Shown in pieces: positions 34,201 to 45,595 of a stretch of DNA of 64,000 bases. The DNA lies in contig QCXZ01000041.1 in assembly GCA_025024175.1 (NCBI GenBank), positions 6,629,786-6,693,785 on the forward strand, in the 5' to 3' direction. Under the pieces are notes generated by a model that saw nothing but the letters and a program-made list of their open reading frames with translations, was not told where the DNA came from and made no database searches. Origin of the DNA: Rhyzopertha dominica. Taxonomy: Eukaryota; Arthropoda; Insecta; Coleoptera; Bostrichidae. The translations under genes and the position numbers were made by a program. Every line of letters starts with the position of its first letter. The stretch's first letter is position 1.

Positions 34201-34700
34201 CCCCCTGTTTACGTAATAAATCACATTTCCAGTGAATAGTCAGCTAACGGTTAAACAGCAGCGGCCCAAATCAACTAACACTGTAATTCATTCGTGGCGG
34301 TTAATTAAAACCTAATTCGATTAATGCTGTCTGCATCAATGCAAGGGAGGTGTCATTTCCAATTCGATGCCTAACGGAAAGATGTGATTATGATGAATAT
34401 ATTGGAATTGCGTTGTGAAATTCGATATTGCAGACCATGGTGGCCAGCACGTTACAATGTGTTATTAAACGCTTTGCAGTGCAAGATATTTCTGGCGCCT
34501 CTCCAAAGAAATTCTCACTTGACAACATCACTCATACCATTCTTCCTTTAAATCACTAGGTAAGCTGCGGGTATTAAGTTGCGGGGAGCATCATAACAAG
34601 ATCATAAATAAAAGTTTTATCGTGAGATGCACCTGAGCTCTTTAACCTTGCCTTCAGCGCCTTTATAGTCTCATGGATTTAAATCGGGAAACTTTGTTTC
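34200..34700. other. GC-elevated unique island, possibly regulatory
   Basis: Non-repetitive with several TTAATTAA/TAATTCG-type cores. No splice-bounded coding frame was found. Enhancer-like texture is only an impression. Confidence 0.25.
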
Positions 34701-37000
34701 GGACGACTTGCAAACGGTATTTATCATTAATAAAGATACGAGCTTCCAGCAGTCGGGTCGGTGTTTACTTGAGCAAGTTTCTGTACTGCTGGGAGACATA
34801 GTTCATGCAGCACTAATGCGTTAAAACTGAACTTCTGTGTTTGCTTAGTTACGTAAATTTTATGTTGAGCGTCTGCTTGGTGCAACAATGAACTTACTAT
34901 GTATCATCGCTTTATGCATGCGCATTTAAACAAGGGTAACTTCTGTGTTACCTATTAGCTGTAACTTGTCAACTGTGTCCTTGTTTTTCCTTGTTATACA
35001 CTCGTGCCTCCTGTATTTCTAATCCCAGTATGGCAGCTAACCGTTATTTGGTTCGATTCCTTCACAGTGTTCTTGATTTCCTTAATATTCATCTAAACTT
35101 TAGTACCTATTCTTATATGGTAATATCTTGCTTAGAAAGCTTAACTCTGTGATTATTATATTTTTGGATTCTCTGATGCATAACTTGGGTTCGTTTTTTC
35201 TTTGTTTGTGGGTTCTGGTTCCTAATAAATACGAATTCGAACTTATTTTTAGGTTTTATCAAATTTGTGTCTTGCGTAACATCAGTTTGATAGTAATAAT
35301 ATATCATTAATAAAAAAACGATAAAAACGATAATTAGGTTCGATTAAAACAAACAATTCTGCATGCTTAAAAAAAATTGGGAAATCAAATGCATAAAGTC
35401 ATTAAATCCAGCCAGTTAAATATGGACACTTTAAAACGCAGGTAATTTAGGGACAACTGTTATTCAGTGGATTTTATTTTATTTTTTACTAACTTTATAC
35501 AGGGTGATTCATTAATAATACGATGTGGTTGCATCTTGAAAACCCCAAACGCTATCGCTATAACTTAAAATATTTTAAAGTTCCTACGATTCCACTAGGG
35601 GGCGTATTTGACATCAAAATGGAATTTTTAGAATCTCTATCTAATTATCTAAAAGTCTCGTTACGACATTTTTTTCTGATTGCCATGGTAGCGGCACTGC
35701 AAACCATCTTGAACGCACTATGACTCATGTTACAGAGATTTTCAACTGGATTAGGACTTATCGTAAACTGTTCAAATAATATTTTCTTAAACAGCTGCAA
35801 AGGGAGGCATTTAAAACAGTGTCGTCCTTTCCTCAGTTTCTCAAAAAATTAAATAGAGCGGTATAATTTTTTCACTTCGTTTTGTAGAGAGTATTGAAAA
35901 CCTGAGGGAAATGTCATTATTCGTTTTGAAATGATTTCCAAATAGTGCACAGAAGACACAAAATAAAAACGAACAAACTTCTTTCACTTTGATTTGTATG
36001 CTATTATTAATAAAAACTATGGTAAAAGTCCGAGGTTGATAGCATATCTTGTTTTGAATGAAATAGTACATACAAGACACGAATTAAAAAAAATATTTTT
36101 TTTACTTCGTTTAATAGACAGATAAACAAATAATTTATCCACTAATGTTTCAAATTAATGTGCGCTTCCAGTGACTAGTATAATTATTAATTTTTAAACT
36201 TATTCACAAGTATTAATAAATTAGTAATTTCGTGTCTCAGAATTGTATAATTTAACGCTAATCTGAAGTGATACGACATTTTTATTTTAATTGTCCAAAG
36301 AATCTATTCATCAACTTATTTACTTATTCACAAGATATTATTTCTTATTCTATGTTAGAATTTTATTACTGTTATGTTTACGGTTTTACCAAGTTAGTCA
36401 GAATAAAGTATGCCATGTTTTTTGACTATCAAGACAAATGTCAATACGTCAACAGCATTCATGTATTTTGGTAGTTGTTGCTGATTTTGAAAGAATTATT
36501 AATGTAAAAAAATTATGTCGTTCTATTTAATTGTTATGTTAAATGTTACTTTTTTCTAGTGTGTACTATTTTGACAATAACTTCAAAACAAAAAATGACA
36601 CTACTCTCTTTTTCTTATAATAACCCTGTTCAGGCTAGATTTTTTGATTTGAATGCCAAGATGGACATGTACTGGCATCTATCGAGAGAACCAATAAAAC
36701 ACTAAAGGCGATAAGATCGAATAGTAACAAGTAAAAAAATATGCTGTGGTATAATGATAATATTCTGCTGAGTTTCTATCAATCGAGAAGAAAAAAATTT
36801 CAAGTACGATTTAAAAGTAAATGGCACATATGTTTTAAGCAAATCTTCCCAGCAGTGTGGGTTAAGTTCGTGCTGCAAATGACGAAGAAATTATTAACAA
36901 TTGGTTTGATGCCTTAGAAACTGAATAACATGGAATTTGAATTATAACATTATTATCAAGCGGTATGGATTTTTAAATGATAGATGTATGAAATAATCTC
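34701..37000. other. No recognised gene; lone transposon-end motif
   Basis: AT-rich. TATACAGGGTGATTCATTAA at about 35496-35515 has the form of a TA target followed by a Tc1/mariner-type terminal repeat, but no matching right end was found. Confidence 0.35.
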
Positions 37001-37027
37001 ACCACAATAACTTAGAAAATCTAAATA

Positions 37028-37060
37028 AGTATTTCGGCGACTAAGCTGCCATCTCCAGTA
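37028..37060 (-). ncRNA. Hammerhead-like core relic
   Basis: Minus-strand CTGGAGA, T, GGC, loop, GCC, GAAA, TACTTATTTAG. It is closely similar to the unit at 28140-28200 but with the core A changed to G, so catalysis would not be expected. Confidence 0.35.
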
Positions 37061-37195
37061 AAAGTCAGGGAAGTGACTTCTTGATATCTTTGGAGGATAT
37101 TCTCATCATCTTTCAATGGAAGTGAAATCAAATCGACAAATGGGTCATGATTTATATGATTACGATTCATGTAAATAACACACTGATTTATCCAA

Positions 37196-37540
37196 CAATA
37201 TCAATTATTTTATAATATGTAACGTTTTAACGGGATGTTCGACCTTTTTCATCATGTTAAATAAAACTCTTCACATTACAAACCAAGCTTTCGTTGGACT
37301 TTATTCTCACCTTCTTTAGGGTTGTTACAAATGGTTACAATATATTAACAAGTTATTTTATAAAACGAACTTACAATATACGAGATTTGATAACTTTTTA
37401 ATACATTGTAACCATTTGTAGCAACTCTGAAGAAGTCCACTGAAAGCTTGGTTTGTCATGTGAAGAGTGTTATTTAACATAATGAAAAAGGTCGAACATT
37501 CCGTTAAAACGTTACATATTATAAACTAATACGACCGTTA
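37196..37540. repeat. Inverted PLE-terminus-like arms, about 140 bp each
   Basis: 37203-37345 and 37395-37520 are inverted copies with scattered differences. The shared order is ACGTTTTAACGGGATGTTCG, CTCTTCACAT, CAAACCAAGCTTTC, GGACTT and TTACAAATGG. In sense orientation each arm has CTGAAGA (or CTAAAGA), a variable stretch, GAAA, the palindrome AGCT and the triplet CTT. GGTT follows and pairs with AACT or AACC before the core. This is the same arrangement as in the PLE at 18505, with a different helix III. Helix II is poor. There is no coding sequence between the arms. Confidence 0.55.
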
Positions 37541-37980
37541 TTTCTACAAAATATCAATTCTTTTATATTGTATTCTAATGAGTTTTATTTTCGTCTTAAA
37601 ATCTCTGCTTTCTATCGCATTCACTCTTTGGTAAGTTAAATGAGTGAGGACGAAAATGTTTAGCGCGGTTTACAATTTCTTTCCTGTTTCACAGGTTTCT
37701 AAATGTTTTTTTTTTACCCATAATGTAATCCTCATCAATGGTACTCGAACGAAAGGGTTAATCAATGCTTTGCTGGAAAGATAGCAACGACTACAATGTA
37801 GAAAGGGCTGCACGATGCGCACTCAGAAGTTTGCTATCTGACAGTTTATTTTACGGTATGCGCCATATGTCTAACATAAACCCCATATTTCCCTTAATGC
37901 CTTCAGCCTTCCGAGGCCAACAACCCTTTCGCGCACCATAACCATCGGACGACACAGAAAAGGACAGATTTAACAACAGA
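37541..37980. other. No recognisable gene
   Basis: AT-rich and then GC-richer toward the exon candidate; nothing specific seen. Confidence 0.3.
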
Positions 37981-37998
37981 TACAACCCATATCCATTA

Positions 37999-38366
37999 CA
38001 TCCCTTAAGCGGTGCATCGTAGGGGAGTGAGTCACGGTGTCCACGTCAAATTTATGGCCTCTTGGCCGCACACTGATCACGTTAAACCCCGAAGTGTCGG
38101 TAATGTATGCGTCGTCGATATCAAACTCAAAGGGGCGATGTGATTTGTTCTGTTGTGGATGTCGTTGATTAAATTAAGCGGGTCCTGGAATTTATCGCGT
38201 AAGGGCGGCAGAAAGATTGGTTGAGATATGACGTGTGGAAAATGTGGAGGAATTGTGTTGGGTGAGGGTGTGGAATTATTGGTTGCATGCTGAATAGGAG
38301 TGTGGAACAGCCAGTGCTCCAGTTCCATCTTAGTGGATGATGTGGCGGGAGGGGCTGTCAATGCAA
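37999..38366 (-). CDS. Candidate host exon (one frame break)
   Basis: Minus strand. A possible acceptor (CTTGCATTGACAG) at about 38354 opens a frame reading STKMELEHWLFHTPIQHATN and LPPLRDKFQDPLNLINDIHN to NRTNHIAP. One base later in a CCCCTTT run, a second frame continues as FEFDIDDAYITDTSGFNVIS and VRPRGHKFDVDTVTHSPTM, to a possible donor GAT/GTAATG near 37997. The smooth protein-like text on both sides suggests one exon with a single-base assembly error or mutation. The end phase (0) does not match the exon at 33177, so a further exon would be required. Gene not recognised. Confidence 0.35.
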
Positions 38367-38689
38367 GTAATTTTCGCATAAAAGAAAATTGCAGCGCCTT
38401 CTCGACTACATTTTTTGGTGGCTGNGTGTCGCGCTTTTAGTGATGTAGGGCGATGTTACTTGAAAGTTGCGTTTTCATCAAGCTTGTATATATAACACAC
38501 ATTAAAGCAGTACGAGGCATATCCGTAAAGGGCCGCTTTATCATTTAAAAAACAATGTTTGTCATGAAAGTATTTGATTAATCGTACACGCGTAATTCAT
38601 TTTTCCACATAATCGCTATTCACTACTATGTACGAGGTAAGCGCCAATAATTCCTGACCTGAAAATGAAAGAAGCATAGTACAACAACA

Positions 38690-39430
38690 AGTTTTTATTG
38701 TTTTTCAATGTAATCTCTCTTGACTTCAATGTACATACTTCTTACAACTTTTATTTAACAATTCAATCCCTTTAAATCCCATTATTCCTTGTCTCCAAAA
38801 TGGGCCAAAACAGCTCCTCGTAACTCAAATTCGTCTCAGAAATGTGGTCCACGAAATTCTTTATTTATATAACCAAACAAATAATAATCGCGGGAAGCTA
38901 TATCTAGACTATAAGGAGGGTAATCTATTTGTTGGGATCCGCAATCCATTATGGCAACTTGTGCAACACCAGCAGTATGAAAGGGCGCATTATCGTGGTA
39001 TTTGTCCCTTTGAAATCAATCAGAAGTACTCCTTCACAATACCAAAAGATCGTAGCCATTACTTTTTTTGTTGACTGGCAGACAGTTCCACACAGTTCCA
39101 GAAAAGATCGAGCGCACTCAACACACATTGTTTCTGAACCCCCCGAAAGGTGTTTGGAAACCCATCTACACTGACCTTATTCGTACCCAAATAGTCGTGG
39201 AGGATTCGGCGAACAGTATCGGAAAGCTTGGGTATTTCTGCCATTTCCTTAACCTGCAACCGCCGGTCACTTAGTACCAGCGCTTCCAACAAGGGCTGCT
39301 TTGCCCTCCGTTATCATCTCCACTGGCTTTCAGGTCTGGCATCATCTTCAAGGGATTCCTGGCCCATGCGAAAACGTTTTGCCCATTGCTTCTCTACAGA
39401 ATAGGGAGAAGACCTCTGATCTCGAATCTG
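38690..39430 (-). pseudogene. mariner-like transposase pseudogene (minus strand)
   Basis: In coding order: EKQWAKRFRMGQESLEDDAR (about 39330-39390), then after a frameshift LVLSDRRLQVKEMAEIPKLS and VRRILHDYLGTNKVS (39059-39292), the DNA-binding region. A decayed KVMATIFWYCEGVLLIDFKG-like part holds the first Asp region near 39040. Towards 38700 the YYLFGYIK-like and C-terminal tail remain. Multiple frame breaks; no terminal repeats recognised. Its 5-prime side abuts the SINE-like copy at 39435. Confidence 0.7.
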
Positions 39431-39434
39431 AATA

Positions 39435-39540
39435 CGGCAGTTGTTAGCAAAGAAGAGGTCCCGGGTTCGAATCACGGTCAAAAATGGCATTACTTTTTCA
39501 TTGTATATACCGTCTCTTACCAACCGGTTTCTAAGTGTTT
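39435..39540 (+). mobile_element. tRNA-derived SINE-like copy 2
   Basis: AAGAGGTCCCGGGTTCGAATC with B box GGTTCGAATC (39464-39473) and the same following phrase (GGTCAAAAATGGCATTACTT, compare GGTCAAAGGTAGCAATATTT at 32498). The 5-prime half is truncated at the junction with the mariner remnant. Confidence 0.5.
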
Positions 39541-40870
39541 TCTACCAAAATCAGTAACACCCAAAAATTACAAATTATGCTATCAAGTATGTTCATATGA
39601 TTTGGCGTATGTGGATATTGTTTAGAGATACAATTAGATTGGTCGCTAAAATAAGCGAGATTCAACAATTTTATGCGAAAATCATGCATCTGATTAATGA
39701 ATGAGTGAATGAAAATACCCATATTGAAATCCTACACTAGTGTTTGTTATTTAAATTAGAAGACTAGAGCCCCCTATTTTTGATACAACCTGAATACTTG
39801 GATATGCAAAACTGTTAGAAATACAAAGGTTCTGATTAAAAGTAGATGTAGTAAATGTACTAGCAGATTCATAAAACTTATTGTTATTTTCATCAGGCAC
39901 GTTAAACTATAATTTAATTTAACATCATTTCAACGGCGAGGTTTTGGTTTCCATATATCCAATTCTTATCGCCATTAATTTTGTTTCACGCCAGCACGCG
40001 ATTGCTCTTCGCCGCAACGTCGTAACATTACGATGCAATCTATTTCTCACAACTTTTATTTTGTTATACAATGAGCCCCAGTCACGTTAGAGGTATATTT
40101 GCCGAAGTAATAATTATTATCGTTAGAGATATAAGAAATGACCGAATCAGAGGAAAAGAGCTGGCTGATGGAATGACAAATAATAATAAAGGGTTTGGGT
40201 TGAAATGGCTTTACAAAAAAAAACATAATGAGCTGGGTCAGAATTGGGGCATTCTAATGGTTCAGCTGACACCGTTTTAGAACTCGAAAACACTTCGAAG
40301 TATGTCACCTAGTCGAGTTTTGCTAATGTTGTGCTAATTTTTGATCTTATAAGGCAAAATTCATCACGTTTCACCATTATTATCTCTGTGAAGTGTTGAT
40401 TCATAAGTTTTGTTATCGGCCAGCGCAAGATGAAAAATATTTATATTGTGAAAGAAATAGGTAAAAGTTTTAAATAATAACGAACGCAACTCGCTTAGTT
40501 AGCAACAGTGAACTATTTGATATACATTGTCCAAAATCATAACACTTATTGGATGGTATCCTGTTCTGTATAAATTTAAATGCTAAAACGCCTACAAAAA
40601 CCACAGGAAAGAACTATGCAACTGATGAGTTAGCGTAAAAATTCAACTTGGACTTTTTTCGTAAGTACTTATCTAAAAAATGGCAACGGATTGGTTGTCA
40701 TCCGTAACTATTTTTCCTGATGAGAATTGTCTCCCTCATAGATCAATGATTATATGCTTCAATAGCTCCGTTAAAATGTTAAAGTTTCTTTTGACTTTCA
40801 AAAATCTTAAATCATTTAGGAGTTATTTATGAAGACGATATGTACATTTGTAGAACCATCTGCTTTGTTA
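39541..40870. other. No recognisable gene
   Basis: AT-rich. The ORF at 40071-40280 has no known similarity and looks like chance. Confidence 0.3.
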
Positions 40871-40874
40871 TATA

Positions 40875-41270
40875 CCAGGTGATTTTTTGAAAACTTCACA
40901 CCTTAAATAACTTTAAATAGAGGAAAAATTTAAAATTTTGCAAAAACAGGTAAACTTTTGTTTGCAGGGGGACAACTTTTGAGATAAGTTTTTAATGGAT
41001 AGCGCTTACCCTCTTAGCGGGGTAGATACCCCTTCAAAAATTTTGAATAAAACTACCCATCTTACGATACATCATTTAAAAGCTTATTACACAAAGAGTC
41101 TTGCCATGTAATTACTTTTACTATTTTTACCCATTGACGGGGTAGTGGGTCAAAAAGTGCATTGTAGCAAGTGGCTTATAAAATGGAATATTTTGGACTT
41201 TTTTTAACAAAATTTATTGTCTTGCAGTTACAATAAAAACTGTCCTTATTTAAGCCTAAAAAAAACTTGT
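40875..41270 (+). repeat. Left inverted terminal repeat of DD41D copy 2
   Basis: Matches the reverse complement of about 42735-43143 along its length, with the best block at AACTTTTGAGATAAGTTTTT followed by AATGGATAGCGCTTACCC. Divergence between arms is roughly 10-20 percent by eye, so the copy is not very recent. Confidence 0.88.
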
Positions 41271-41496
41271 TAAAAAATAATTGTTACACCTAAGCAAAAT
41301 GCCAAATATGCTTTTCTTTCGGCATTACTTGATATTGCAACTCGACAGTTTATACTGAATTGACTAAATGATTATCTACTTTGTGTTTCCAATTTTTTGT
41401 TTCAACTTTTTGGCTACTTCTTTGGCACGACCATCTTTTTGTTCACATTCCTTTTTATAAATCGCGTGTAATTTTAAAGTGAGAGTCCAAGTGATA

Positions 41497-42573
41497 ATGG
41501 TTTATTTAACTGCCGAAAGGGTAGAAATAATTTTTATCTACGGTGCTGAGCATAGCTGTGCTCGTGCGTCAGCAAGGGTGTTTAACGAACGGCACCCCGA
41601 TAAAAATGTTGACGCTAGGTACATTCTCGATCTCGTGCAGAAATTTCAAGACTGGATCTGTAGTAAACAAAAAAGGCCAGGGAATAAAGTCGTTGATGAA
41701 ATGGCCCAACTTGAAGTACTTGGTCATTTTGCAATGGATCCAACTAACTCTTTGCGTAACATTTCTACAGCCACTGGACTTTCTTATTCATCTGTAAGGA
41801 AAGTTACAAAACTGCACAAATTCCATCCCTATAAGATGAAAACTCTCCAGGAACTCGGCGAAGATGATTTCGATAGAAGACTGCAATTTTGCGAAATTAT
41901 GACAGAAAAGATTATAGTAAATCCAAATCTAATGAAAAATATCTGCTTCAGTGATGAATGAAATTTTTTTTGAACGGCTCTGTAAATAAACATAAGATCA
42001 GCTACTGGAGTGACGAAAATCCTTATATTTTGCGAGAAGGTCACACACAAGTTCCTCAGAAGCTGAACGTCTGGGCTGGAATACTTGGCAACGCAATTGT
42101 AGGTCCAATTTTCATTGATGGGACGCTAAATGGGGGAATGTATTTAGAATTACTTGATAACGTTATTGATCCTTTAATCACAGAGCAATTAGAAAACCAA
42201 CGTGACCCTGAAGGAAATCCAATGTTGGATGAATACGAATTGTTTTACCAACATGATGGAGCCCCACCGCATTACGTCATTAATGTACGAAATTGGTTAA
42301 ATCATAGATTTCCTCTTCACTGGATTGGTAGGCGTGGAACAATTGAATGGCCGCCACGATCACCCGATTTGACTGCTTTAGATTTCTTTCTATGGGGTCA
42401 TTTAAAATCTGTGGTTTACACAACCTACTAGCCTGGACGATCTGCGAGAAAGAATTATTAACGAGTGCAGGAGGATTCCATCTGAAACTTTCCGAAAAGT
42501 GCAGCAGGAGTTCGAGAACCGTCTGTATTATTGTATGGAAAGAGGTGGTGCACATTTTGAGAATCTATTGTAA
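41497..42573 (+). pseudogene. DD41D transposase, two frameshifts
   Basis: DDE transposase acting on the flanking inverted repeats. It starts at ATG 41497 (MVYLTAERVEIIFIYG). The N-terminal DNA-binding region is followed by FHPYKMKTLQELGEDDFDR and ICFSDE (first Asp, about 41957). A one-base shift follows. The second frame has GNAIVGPIFIDGTLN, YQHDGAPPHY (second Asp) and PRSPDLTALDFFLWGHLKSV (third Asp), with 41 residues between the last two. A second shift near 42425 leads to SLDDLRERIINECRRIPSET and ends HFENLL at 42573. About 358 codons in total, normal for the family. Only the two shifts prevent expression. Confidence 0.9.
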
Positions 42574-42734
42574 GGTTTGAATTTCTATGGTTTTGTTCAC
42601 ACTGTTTTTGGGGTTACAAATAAATAATTTTTCTTTTTCGTGGACATGGACTTTCTAAAAAATTACATGATAAATACTTTAATGTTAATAATAATGTTAA
42701 AAGAAAATTTTCAGTATTCTGGGAGTTTTTTTTA

Positions 42735-43143
42735 AGTGTCATATTTGTTTAAATTTTGGGTTCTCGTAAGGACAAATTTTATTTCCGCTCTAAAATAAAA
42801 TACATTTTGTTGATAAGAGTCCAAAATATTCAATTTAATAAGCAACCTGTTTCGTAGGCACTATTAATCTATTACCCCGTCAATAAGTTAAACTTGGTAA
42901 CACTAATTACATGGCCAGACTCTTTGTGAAATAAGCTTTCAAATGATGTATCACAAGATGGATAGTTCCATTTAAAATTTTTAAAGGGGTGTCTACCCTG
43001 CTCAGAGAGTAAGCGCTATCCATTAAAAACTTATCTCAAAAGTTGTCCCCCTGCAAACAAAAGTTTACCTGTTTTTGCAAATTTTTAAGTTTTTGCTATA
43101 TTTAAAGTTATTTAAGGTGTGAAGTTTTCAAAAAATTACCCTG
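42735..43143 (-). repeat. Right inverted terminal repeat of DD41D copy 2
   Basis: Inverted partner of 40875-41270; ends with TTACCCTG at 43137-43143 followed by TATA. Confidence 0.88.
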
Positions 43144-43253
43144 TATATTATTATATATTGATCTGTATATCCCACCCAGCATATCATATGAAGATTATGA
43201 ATTACTTTCAATGTCCTTAGCTCTTATAATGAGTCTCATAATTGCAGTATAAT

Positions 43254-45250
43254 TATAATGGGTGATCTTAATACATAGCATACATAGGCGATTCTATGGA
43301 GAGGTATGTCGTAATTATAAATAATTTCAAATCCTTTCAGATGTTAAACGTCTGAATGGGGTAGTCCATCAGCAGGAGCGTTTGTTGGATTTAATGTTTT
43401 CTAACCTTGATTTTCAGGTTGTAAGATCTGATTTGCCGTTGGTTGTTGAAGACTTGTAACATCCGGCGTTGATAGCCCCGAGATCTTTTGATGAATCGAC
43501 TGGAAACCGTAGATTTCCTATGAATCGTCCTAACAGCTGTTTTTAGACAAGCAAATTTCCCTGCTTTGTATGTTTTGTGTTCAGAAGCTGATTTTTTTGA
43601 TAATACTTTACGCTCGGTATTATACCCGACAGATCCAAAGTTACGGTCTTGCCGGTAGAGTCGGTTGTGTACTCTCCGTGGTTTGATATGGTATGCAGTT
43701 TCATGATGAGGATCTCACTGTCCACAGTCTGTAGTAGACTCCTTTTTTTAAGAGTGTAGATACCGTGCCCAAAATTGGTATAATACTGCTCTTCCTTCTG
43801 TTGAGACACAAGTGTCCGGTACATTGTCTATAAATTTTGTAAAATCACTGATATGCGGACACGNAATTCAAGCAACCGTCCTCTTGCTCAAACATTTACA
43901 AACGTAACTTATATAACTAACACCAGACTCGACCGAAACAACTTACATAACTAACAACGGTCGCCTTAAATACTACAAATTGTATTACAGAAGATGCAAT
44001 TCATTCTGCTTGAAAAGAGCGAAGAGTACTTTTACTACTGCAACGGATGGAGTTCCCAGTTTCATTTAAAAAGATTGTGCTCCGGTATTTGTATCCCCAT
44101 TGTTAAATTATTCAACCTAATACTGAAATCTTCAGCATCTTCTAGTATTTGGAAACGTGCTAAAACGTGTTCTGTCTTTAAGAAGGGTTCTGCAACGGAT
44201 ATAGAGGAATACAGTCCCATCTCCATTTTATGTAACTTTCCAAAAACTTTTAAAATGATACTATTTGGAAATACATATAAAATGGTTCTCCGTTTCAGAA
44301 TGGTTTCGTCCAGATGAGGTCCAATATTACTAGTTTGGGTCGTTTTTCTTAGTTTTTCTCTGGACGACATAGGTCAGGTAAATGTGATTTACACCTTTTT
44401 TTTAGCAAAGAATTCGATCAGGTAGACCATAATATTTTGATCCATAAACTTGGTGTTTTTCGTTTCTATTCACCTCTGCTGCTGTTTGTTGTCTCCACCT
44501 TACTTGAGTGAAAGATGTCAGCAAGTACGTTACTATACACGTCGAACCAGTTTGTTGATTCGTCAGGTTTGCCTCAGGGTTCAAATCTTGGCTCCTTGTT
44601 GTACTTGTTATTCATTAATCATATCACGTGAGTCATTCATAGTGGTAAGCTACTTTATGCTGTTGAATTGGAAGTATAACGTGACATTAGTTCTGTCGAT
44701 GACTGTCATCTTCTGGAGGATCGGAGGATCTAGTTCTAGTAGTACTACTATATTAATCGCCTATCTCTGAACATTACCAAATGTGCTGCAGTTTCATTTT
44801 CGAGGAAACAGTCCGTTTTAACGTATACGTACTACATTAACAATGTTGAACTTTCTAGGTGCTATAGTGTTTGAGACCTGGGCGTTACTTTTGGCTATAA
44901 ACTAACGAACACAATACTGTTGATACTGCATTTCAGTTGATTGGTTATATGTCAAAGTAGCTCACTGCAATCCCTTTTTATTTCGTTAGTTCGTTCANAA
45001 CTTGAATACGGAGCATTGATTTGGTTTCCTCTCTACAGTGTTTATATTGATTTGGGTGAAACAATTCGAAGAAGATTTTTAACATTTTAAATTTATTGTG
45101 CTAATGGTATTTTTCCTGCGCAGTGCACTGATCAGATTTGGTCTTAAATCTGTGCATACAAGANGAATGCTTTGGGCGATGAAGTTTCTTTACAACAAAT
45201 TCGTTCTGCAATTAATAGAGATTTCCACAATATTATACTATAATGAAAGA
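43254..45250 (+). pseudogene. Jockey-like non-LTR remnant, third copy
   Basis: Plus-strand relic from the endonuclease to the C-terminus. The endonuclease end is seen as IMGDLNT (about 43258), then LLDLMFSNLDFQVVRSDLPL. The RT follows in 43994-44317 with SSIWKRAKTCSVFKKGSATD and PISILCNFPKTFKMIL, a broken motif A (KNSIR near 44405), SGLPQGSNLGSLLYLLFINH (44565-44625) and the decayed active-site region. The C-terminus shows LEYGALIWFPLYS (about 45000) and a remnant to about 45240. Every domain is interrupted by stops and shifts, so this is older than the copies at 12020 and 26047. Confidence 0.75.
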
Positions 45251-45595
45251 CATCAGTGAAGGACAATTTCAACTATGGGGAAAGCTTTAAGACATTGTTT
45301 CTGAGCTACTAGATAAAAAATGGCTTGCATAGCAAGCTATATCTGAAGTACTACATTCAAACAGCTCAAGAGCTGAAGCCATTGCATCTTTAAGTATATA
45401 GATGTAAATTTTTGATGATGTACTCGATTACCGCACGCTCACTCTCACAAATTATTTTTTAGCGACCAGAGCTATTACAAGTGTCGAAACAATCCTAAGT
45501 TAGGCTATGGCGACAGCAACTGGGTCGATCGACGAAACCCGTAGTTAACAGAATTTAAAGAACACACACGTACAGAACTTTTCGGGTTTATTTAT
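45251..45595. other. No recognisable gene
   Basis: Mixed AT-rich sequence after the retroelement; no feature seen. Confidence 0.3.

Larger units (their letters stand above)
40875..43143 (+). mobile_element. DD41D Tc1/mariner-superfamily element, copy 2, nearly complete
   Basis: A 2269-bp element with one transposase gene and very long inverted terminal repeats (about 390 bp each). The sequence TATA occurs at both borders (40871-40874 and 43144-43147), consistent with a TA target duplication. The ends read CCAGGTGATTTTTTG and CAGGGTAATTTTTTG. The long repeats and the 41-residue spacing of the last two catalytic residues recall the rosa-type DD41D group, an assignment from spacing only. Confidence 0.9.

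Noticed and set aside
35496..35515. Complete MITE starting at TATACAGGGTGATTC
   Set aside because: No inverted partner end was found within the next several kilobases, so only a lone end can be noted.
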